A program made the translations under genes and the position numbers. A DNA stretch of 64,000 nucleotides, from contig NZ_JAOEAL010000001.1 in NCBI RefSeq assembly GCF_029835735.1, forward strand, positions 1,860,001 to 1,924,000, written 5' to 3'. Numbering within the stretch: the stretch's first letter is position 1; each line of letters starts with the position of its first letter. This stretch comes from Shewanella sp. GD04112 (GTDB taxonomy: Bacteria > Pseudomonadota > Gammaproteobacteria > Enterobacterales > Shewanellaceae). Below, in pieces: positions 58,699-64,000 of this stretch. A model generated the notes under the pieces. The model had not been told where the DNA came from. It saw nothing but the letters and a program-made list of their open reading frames with translations, and made no database searches.

Positions 58699-60447
58699 TT
58701 AATGGCGAAATAATCCCAGTTTTGCGAGTAATCTCGTCATTAAGCTAATCTCCTCCTCGCCATTTCCTGCCAACTTATCGAGCCGTTCTTGCACTAGGCC
58801 GTATAAGGAGTCTTCTGGGAAGTCATTATCTTCATTGGCAACCCCTGCGGGCATCTGCATCAGCAGCTCCACCGCTTCGTCCATATGCTCAATCGCATAG
58901 ATATGGAATTGTCCTTTGCCTACAGCTGTTACCACTTTTGGGGCAAGGTTAAGCTGTAGAACGTTCGACTTCGGCATAATCACGCCCTGTTCGCCAGTTA
59001 AGCCGCGACGCTCACACAGATTAAAGAAGCCTTCAATTTTCTCATTAATGCCGCCAATGGCTTGCACATTGCCGAATTGGTCCAAGGCGCCGGTAATCGC
59101 GAGTGACTGGATAATAGGCTGCTCGGCAATCGCCGACATCAAACAGCAATACTCGGCGAGCGAAGCACTATCACCATCGATCTCTTGGTAGGACTGTTCG
59201 AACACAATGTTGGCATTAAGGTGCAACGGTGCATCGCGACCAAAGATACGATACAAACAGGCGGATAAGATCATCATGCCTTTGGCGTGGATATTGCCAC
59301 CCAGCTCGGACTTTCTTTCAATGTCTGCCACTTCGCCATCACCATAGTGCACGGTTGCAGTGATCCGCGCGGGTTCACCGTAGCTATGGTCGATAGCATC
59401 GATCACCGTCAGACCATTAATCTGTCCTACCATAGCGCCTTCAGTTGGCAGATTTATGAAATTGTCATCAAAACTTTGCCCTGAAAATTCCTCTGAGCTG
59501 TTATGGCGATAGTTGGCTTGCTCGAGTGCGTGTTCAACACTGGCGGCATTGATAGCGGCTTTGCCGCGATAAACTTTAGCCTGAGCCATTAATTGGGCAA
59601 AATCGAGCATAGATAAGCTCAAACGGCGTTGATGTTCGGTCAACCTCGCGCTGTGCCTAAACAGCGGCGCAAGGCTTGATTGCTCTAAACCAACCTCAAC
59701 GCTCTGAGCCACGGCTTGTAACCAATTGGCATATTGCACTTCTTTAAAGCGCGTCAGATCGAGTTCACTTGCCAGCTCTGCCAGCAAACTAAAGTGGCGC
59801 TGAAATTGCCAGTCTTCAGAGCGGACTTGGCTGTAGATTAAGCCCGCACCAATCAGAATAATTTTACAATTTAGCGGTATAGGGCTTAGGTGACTGCTTA
59901 TCTGATAGGATTTTTGCGTCAGAATTTGCATGACCAGATCCCATAGGCCTTCGCGTTTCCACAGTGATTCGGCGCAGATAAACACATAGTGGCACTGGGC
60001 GAGTGCACCGGGTTGATATTTGCTGCCATTTGCCGATTGCACCATGCGACCGAGAAGATCGGCACGGCGGATATTGCCACTCAGGTAACGGTAACTGACA
60101 TTTTTCTCGGCAATGGCGCCTTGATTATCGAGTGGCGCTTCATACTGCCATTGGAACTGAATGGCTTTTTCTACAGGCCGAGCCGCCACTAAATAAGCGC
60201 TGGATAAGGGGTCGACAGTTTCCATTAGGGCTTGCATGATTAGTTGTCGGTCGATGCCCGGAAAATCGGCGAGGTAGAGCTGTTGATCGGCAATGGCGTT
60301 ATGTAACTTAAAGGCATCCAATACACGTTCTTGCCCTAAAAGCAGGGCTTTTAACCCTGTGGCCGATTGCGGCAGGGTAGGAAGGTTAAATTCAGGCGCG
60401 AGTGAGGATGATGGTATCAAGAGTGAATTCATATAAGCATTTACCAT
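58699..60447 (-). CDS. Lon-like protease LonH (YcbZ family)
   Basis: A 582-aa protein of the Lon family without a full N-terminal substrate domain. The C-terminal protease domain has the serine in DGDSASLAEYC and the lysine in GGINEKIEGFF, plus AELGGNIHAKGMMILS, all as in E. coli YcbZ. The ATPase region is degenerate, with no clear Walker A. Targets are unknown. The start could be 60447 or 60432; ribosome binding sites are weak for both. The order lonH-fabA with convergent rmf is as in E. coli. Confidence 0.9.
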   Translation of the reverse strand: MVNAYMNSLLIPSSSLAPEFNLPTLPQSATGLKALLLGQERVLDAFKLHNAIADQQLYLADFPGIDRQLIMQALMETVDPLSSAYLVAARPVEKAIQFQWQYEAPLDNQGAIAEKNVSYRYLSGNIRRADLLGRMVQSANGSKYQPGALAQCHYVFICAESLWKREGLWDLVMQILTQKSYQISSHLSPIPLNCKIILIGAGLIYSQVRSEDWQFQRHFSLLAELASELDLTRFKEVQYANWLQAVAQSVEVGLEQSSLAPLFRHSARLTEHQRRLSLSMLDFAQLMAQAKVYRGKAAINAASVEHALEQANYRHNSSEEFSGQSFDDNFINLPTEGAMVGQINGLTVIDAIDHSYGEPARITATVHYGDGEVADIERKSELGGNIHAKGMMILSACLYRIFGRDAPLHLNANIVFEQSYQEIDGDSASLAEYCCLMSAIAEQPIIQSLAITGALDQFGNVQAIGGINEKIEGFFNLCERRGLTGEQGVIMPKSNVLQLNLAPKVVTAVGKGQFHIYAIEHMDEAVELLMQMPAGVANEDNDFPEDSLYGLVQERLDKLAGNGEEEISLMTRLLAKLGLFRH

Positions 60448-60653
60448 GAAAAGTTACCGCGATTTTACCATACCAAGACGGCAAGTCTCTTACTGTATAG
60501 GTGTTTTTGCGTTGGTTTACTCAGATATTGCTGAAAATTTGTTGGCTATTTGCCTGAAAAAACATCTTGGTGAACATAAGATGAGCATTTGACACAATAT
60601 TGAAAAATTGCTGTTTACAAGCACCGATGATGCTTATATTATTTGCGCCATTC

Positions 60654-60744
60654 GGAGGGGTGGCAGAGTGGTTTAATGCACCGGTCTTGAAAACCGGCGT
60701 GGGTTTATAGCCCACCCAGGGTTCAAATCCCTGCTCCTCCGCCA
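60654..60744 (+). tRNA. tRNA-Ser (anticodon TGA), copy 1
   Basis: A 91-nt gene with the long variable arm of serine tRNAs (GTGGGTTTATAGCCCAC), anticodon loop CTTGAAA, and encoded CCA. Identical to copy 2. Confidence 0.96.
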
Positions 60745-61010
60745 TATTTTACGGAAAAGCCATCAGCAATGATGGCTTTTTTGTTTTGCAATTTAGGAAG
60801 TTGAACCCTTGGGTTCCTCATTCTTAGCGCAGCTCCTCCGCTATATACTACGAAATGCCATCAGCAATGATGGCTTTATTGTTTCTGCAATTTAGGAAGT
60901 TGAATCCTTGGGTTCCTCAGTCTAAGTGCAGCTCCTCTGCCATATTCCACGAAATATCATCAGCGATGATGGTTTTTTGTTTACAGAATTCGAACCTAGG
61001 TTCTGCATAC
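60733..61010 (+). repeat. 99-bp tandem repeat of tRNA-Ser 3' end plus terminator
   Basis: Units begin with GCTCCTCC at 60733 (inside the tRNA), 60832 and 60931, exactly 99 bp apart. Each has the tRNA-Ser 3' end, then a terminator hairpin (unit 1: AGCCATCA-GCAA-TGATGGCT plus T-run, 60758-60784), then a GGAAGTTGAACCC...GGTTCCTCA tail. Units 2 and 3 are progressively degenerate; the third fades by about 61010. Confidence 0.88.
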
Positions 61011-61536
61011 GAAGCTTGTCAGCTTATTTACTGCATTTGAGAGTCATTTGAGCAGCGCCAGCCCTACCAACTCAGTGTTGTTTGGCAGATAGGTGCACGC
61101 GGAGTCGCTTGGGCGATACGAATACCTATTTGCTAAGGTTAACGCCCGTTTGCTTAAGCAAACTCGTATTTACCTTGAGGGTTTCTTCCCACCTTCTTAA
61201 CTACTTATAAGTGCAGGCATCCGTATCGCCAATTGGCTTTCAAATGCATATAGCGCTTTGATTCGCGCGACTTTTTATTAGATGCCGATTTCGGCTATAT
61301 AAAGTGGCTACTTTAATGGGGGGCGAGTTAAAAGGGGCGTGTGTATTGAGCGCAGCGTGTTTGCGCCTAAGTAGCCATAAGTGCCACCTTAAGTGTGAAT
61401 ACAGGGACTTTTGGGTGAAGATTAGACGTTATTCGATGGTTTTATCGACGACTGCATATCAAATCGCCAATCAATTCAATTAATAATAAATTTAGGTTTA
61501 CAACCTGAGGGGAGATAGCTATTATTTCGCTCGTTC
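61011..61536. other. Gap between the two tRNA-Ser genes
   Basis: No gene is supported. It contains a 16-bp perfect palindrome GTTTGCTTAAGCAAAC (61148-61163) nested between inverted 9-mers GGCGATACG (61112-61120) and CGTATCGCC (61222-61230). Confidence 0.4.
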
Positions 61537-61627
61537 GGAGGGGTGGCAGAGTGGTTTAATGCACCGGTCTTGAAAACCGGCGTGGGTTTATAGCCCACCC
61601 AGGGTTCAAATCCCTGCTCCTCCGCCA
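61537..61627 (+). tRNA. tRNA-Ser (anticodon TGA), copy 2
   Basis: Identical over 91 nt to copy 1, 883 bp downstream, with similar sequence on both sides (TTCGGAGG before; terminator after). Confidence 0.96.
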
Positions 61628-61735
61628 TATTCTACGGAAAAGCCATCAGCAATGATGGCTTTTTTGTTTTTGCAATTTGGTAAGTTGAACCCTAGGGTTC
61701 CTCATGCTAAGCGCAGCTCCTCCGTCAAATGCAAT
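61616..61735 (+). repeat. Second locus of the tRNA-Ser 3'-end/terminator repeat
   Basis: GCTCCTCC recurs at 61616 (in the tRNA) and 61716, a 100-bp step, with the same terminator hairpin and GTTGAACCC...GGTTCCTCA tail between. After the second acceptor-like sequence homology stops. 61736-62047 holds no gene I can see apart from the uvrY upstream region. Confidence 0.85.
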
Positions 61736-62047
61736 CCAAAGACCGCTAAACTATTCTCGGTCTTTTACATTTTAGTCTGCCATTCTATTGTGTTTAAAAC
61801 TTGCGGCATTGAGCACACTCTTGGTTATTTGCCGTGAATGCCGAAACCAGTAGCGCCTTAAGTGCAGAATTTAAACTGGGTTAATGAGTCCGTTGTTCCT
61901 TTAAATATCATCTAGTTAACAATATTCATTTTATGCTTTGCGAAATACCATTGTTGGGCTAAATTACCCTGATAACCTATATTCCGGTTGCGGTATTCTG
62001 ATTTGACTACACTGTGTTAGTCGACATTGGTTAAAGGTGGATAAAAG

Positions 62048-62692
62048 TTGATATCGATATATTTAGTTGACGACCATGAGCTTGTAAGAACTGGGATCCG
62101 CCGCATCTTAGAAGATGAACGTGGGATCAAAGTCGTGGGAGAAGCGCCAGATGGCGAGACCGCGGTACAGTGGGCGAGACAAAATGAAGCCGATGTCATC
62201 TTAATGGACATGAATATGCCTGGGATGGGCGGGCTCGAAGCCACACGTAAGATTTTACGTTATCAGCCCCATGCCAAGATTATTGTATTAACTGTGCATA
62301 CTGAAGATCCTTTCCCCAGTAAAGTGATGCAGGCGGGCGCGTCTGGTTATTTAACCAAAGGGGCAACTCCTCCCGAAGTATTGCAAGCGATACGTCAGGT
62401 TTCCCGTGGGCAGCGCTATCTATCCCCAGAAATTGCCCAACAAATGGCATTGAGCCAATTCAACCCTGCCGATGAGAATCCGTTTAAAGCCTTGTCCGAA
62501 CGTGAGCTGCAAATTATGTTGATGATCACCAATGGTGAAAAGGTCAATGATATTTCGGAGCAACTCAACTTAAGCCCAAAAACCGTTAACAGTTACCGTT
62601 ATCGCTTGTTTGCCAAGCTTGGGATCAGTGGCGATGTGGAGCTGACCCGTTTAGCGATCCGCTATAAAATGTTAGATGCTGGCCATTTCTAA
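62048..62692 (+). CDS. uvrY: Response regulator UvrY (GacA/SirA)
   Basis: A 214-aa regulator: receiver domain with phosphoacceptor D54 (VILMDMNMPGM), acidic D8/D9 pair and a LuxR-type HTH (FKALSERELQIMLMITNGEK ... LNLSPKTVNSYRYRLFAKL). It pairs with BarA to activate CsrB/C-type small RNAs in relatives. The start is TTG at 62048 with GGTGG upstream, matching the family opening. uvrC follows after 109 bp, the order seen in E. coli. Confidence 0.95.
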   Translation: MISIYLVDDHELVRTGIRRILEDERGIKVVGEAPDGETAVQWARQNEADVILMDMNMPGMGGLEATRKILRYQPHAKIIVLTVHTEDPFPSKVMQAGASGYLTKGATPPEVLQAIRQVSRGQRYLSPEIAQQMALSQFNPADENPFKALSERELQIMLMITNGEKVNDISEQLNLSPKTVNSYRYRLFAKLGISGDVELTRLAIRYKMLDAGHF

Positions 62693-62801
62693 TGGCCGTT
62701 TGTGTTAATGGTTCTAGCATTAATTAAGTGTTAGCTGTGAGTGTGAAGACGATTTATCAAATTGTGTTGAAGACGGTGAGTAAAAGAGTGGGTGTATAAC
62801 G

Positions 62802-64000
62802 ATGTCGACAGGTTTTAACGCCCAGAGTTTTTTACGCACGGTTTCATCCTCTGCTGGGGTTTATCGCATGTATGACGTCAAAGGTGACGTCATCTATGTG
62901 GGTAAAGCCAAAGATCTTAAGAAGCGCTTATCCTCCTATTTCCGTAAAAACCTTGGGAATGTGAAAACCCAGGCGCTGGTGTCCCATATCCATCATATCG
63001 ATGTGACGCTGACCCACAGCGAGACCGATGCGCTGCTGCTTGAAAATGACTATATCAAGCAGTACATGCCCAAATACAATGTGTTACTGCGGGACGATAA
63101 GTCATACCCCTATATTTTCTTGAGTCAACACGAGCATCCACGCCTTGCATACCATCGCGGGCCGCAGCGGGAGAAGGGCTATTACTTTGGGCCTTATCCC
63201 AATGGCGGCGCGGTGCGCGAAAGTTTGCACTTGATGCAAAAGCTGTTTCCTATTCGCCAGTGTGATGATCTCTATTATAAATCCCGCACTCGTCCCTGCC
63301 TGCAATACCAGTTATCCCGTTGCAGCGCGCCTTGCGTCGGTAAGGTCAGTAATGCGGAGTATGATGAGCAGGTTAAACTCGCCAGTTTGTTCCTAAAGGG
63401 AAAAGATAAGCAAGTTATCAGTGAGCTCGTGGCTAAGATGGAAGAGGCCGCCGAGCAGCAAGCCTATGAGCAAGCCGCGCGCTTTCGCGATCAAATTATG
63501 GCGCTGCGCCGCGTGGCCGAGCAGCAAGAAGTCTCGGGCAATACCGGGGATATGGATGTTATCGGCGTGCATTACGCCTCGGGCATCGCTTGTTTTCACC
63601 TGTTATTTATCCGCGAAGGTAAAATTTTTGGTAGCCGCAGCTATTATCCAACGGTGCCCGCGCAAACGGATATCGAAGAAGTCTTACGTTCCTTCCTCTT
63701 ACAGTTTTATTTAAATGCCGATATTCAACGCACCATTCCTAAGGAAGTGGTGATAAGCCATCACTTTGAAGAATTGCATGAGCTAGAGGCGGCCGTCTCT
63801 GAGGCGTTAAATAAAAAGTTCAGCATCAAAACCAATGTGCGCGCCGACAGGGCAAGCTTTTTACGCCTCGCGCTGACCAATGCCACCAATGCGGTGATGA
63901 CGCGTCTGTCCCATAAAAACACCGTTGAACAACGTTTTGTCTTGCTGGAGGAGATCCTCGAGCTTAATGCGCCCATTCAGCGGATGGAGTGTTTCGATAT
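62802..64000 (+). CDS. uvrC: Excinuclease ABC subunit C (5' part; cut by window end)
   Basis: Open from the ATG at 62802 to the end of the window, about 400 codons. It opens MSTGFNAQSFLRTV and has the GIY-YIG nuclease domain (GVYRMYD ... VIYVGKAKDLKKRL), LLENDYIKQYMPKYN, and YGGPYPNG-like YFGPYPNGGAVRE; the UvrB-binding UVR region is around VISELVAKMEEAAEQQAYEQ. UvrC makes both incisions in nucleotide excision repair. The C-terminal half lies outside. Confidence 0.96.
   Translation, partial: MSTGFNAQSFLRTVSSSAGVYRMYDVKGDVIYVGKAKDLKKRLSSYFRKNLGNVKTQALVSHIHHIDVTLTHSETDALLLENDYIKQYMPKYNVLLRDDKSYPYIFLSQHEHPRLAYHRGPQREKGYYFGPYPNGGAVRESLHLMQKLFPIRQCDDLYYKSRTRPCLQYQLSRCSAPCVGKVSNAEYDEQVKLASLFLKGKDKQVISELVAKMEEAAEQQAYEQAARFRDQIMALRRVAEQQEVSGNTGDMDVIGVHYASGIACFHLLFIREGKIFGSRSYYPTVPAQTDIEEVLRSFLLQFYLNADIQRTIPKEVVISHHFEELHELEAAVSEALNKKFSIKTNVRADRASFLRLALTNATNAVMTRLSHKNTVEQRFVLLEEILELNAPIQRMECFD

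Noticed and set aside
60521..60745. 75-codon minus-strand frame (MAEEQGFEPW...) over the tRNA-Ser gene
   Set aside because: It is the well-known false frame on the antisense strand of a serine tRNA gene.
60733..61735. CRISPR-like array at the tRNA-Ser repeats
   Set aside because: The 99-bp units are repeats throughout, start with the tRNA 3' end and contain a terminator; there are no unique spacers or cas genes.

Overview
The window is a stretch of a Shewanella chromosome, probably from the oneidensis/putrefaciens group (Gammaproteobacteria). The call rests on the 16S/23S/5S sequences, a ZipA-LigA pair, and gene orders shared with E. coli: gmhB-rrn, rlmKL-uup, rmf-fabA-lonH and uvrY-uvrC. 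No phage, plasmid, CRISPR array or intact transposon was seen, and most of the window is core genome.

Layout. 1-3.9 kb: an unknown small protein, a large outer-membrane-type beta-barrel protein with a CBM9-like N-terminus, and cysZ. 4.1-10.8 kb: smc, zipA and ligA (chromosome organisation, division, DNA ligation). 10.9-14.6 kb: a DUF2919 membrane protein, an HD-GYP protein, a YeeZ-like SDR protein and dsbA. 14.9-19.7 kb: a Na+/solute symporter with its small DUF4212 subunit, then a cNMP/CBS/DUF294 protein translationally coupled to a DEDDh exonuclease. 19.8-25.4 kb: a MarR regulator divergent from a CurA-like reductase with three matching operator-like boxes between them, an LRAT-like protein, a KAS III paralogue behind a GntR regulator, and gmhB. 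25.6-31.5 kb: a complete rrn operon (P1 promoter, boxA, 16S, tRNA-Ile, tRNA-Ala, 23S, 5S, terminator). 31.8-37.7 kb: a DUF2057 protein, a cpdB-type phosphodiesterase gene broken by one in-frame TAA, and a Dcp-type M3 peptidase lipoprotein. 37.9-44.1 kb: a 2OG-Fe(II) oxygenase, two GNAT acetyltransferases, a small secreted protein, a small membrane protein and a DUF2157/DUF4401/GDYXXLXY operon. 44.3-50.5 kb: a secreted ExeM/NucH-type nuclease, an unknown protein, and an unrecognised minus-strand cluster made of a J-domain protein plus three acidic or helical proteins. 50.5-51.3 kb: two initiator tRNA genes plus a broken third. 51.4-60.5 kb: rlmKL, a glutaredoxin-like gene, uup, a DUF3466 protein, rmf, fabA and lonH. 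60.6-62 kb: two identical tRNA-Ser genes with 99-100 bp repeats of the tRNA 3' end plus terminator. 62-64 kb: uvrY and the 5' part of uvrC, cut by the window end.

The most unusual signal is in the stable-RNA genes. All three RNA loci (rrn operon, initiator tRNA cluster, tRNA-Ser cluster) carry degenerate tandem copies next to intact genes: a tRNA-Ile relic, a 5S 3'-end relic, an initiator tRNA relic and repeated tRNA-Ser 3' ends. The tRNA-Ile and initiator tRNA relics both have the anticodon arm replaced by a similar CCCTTYATAAA...GGG insert. The other candidate for something undescribed is the J-domain cluster at 47.9-50.5 kb.
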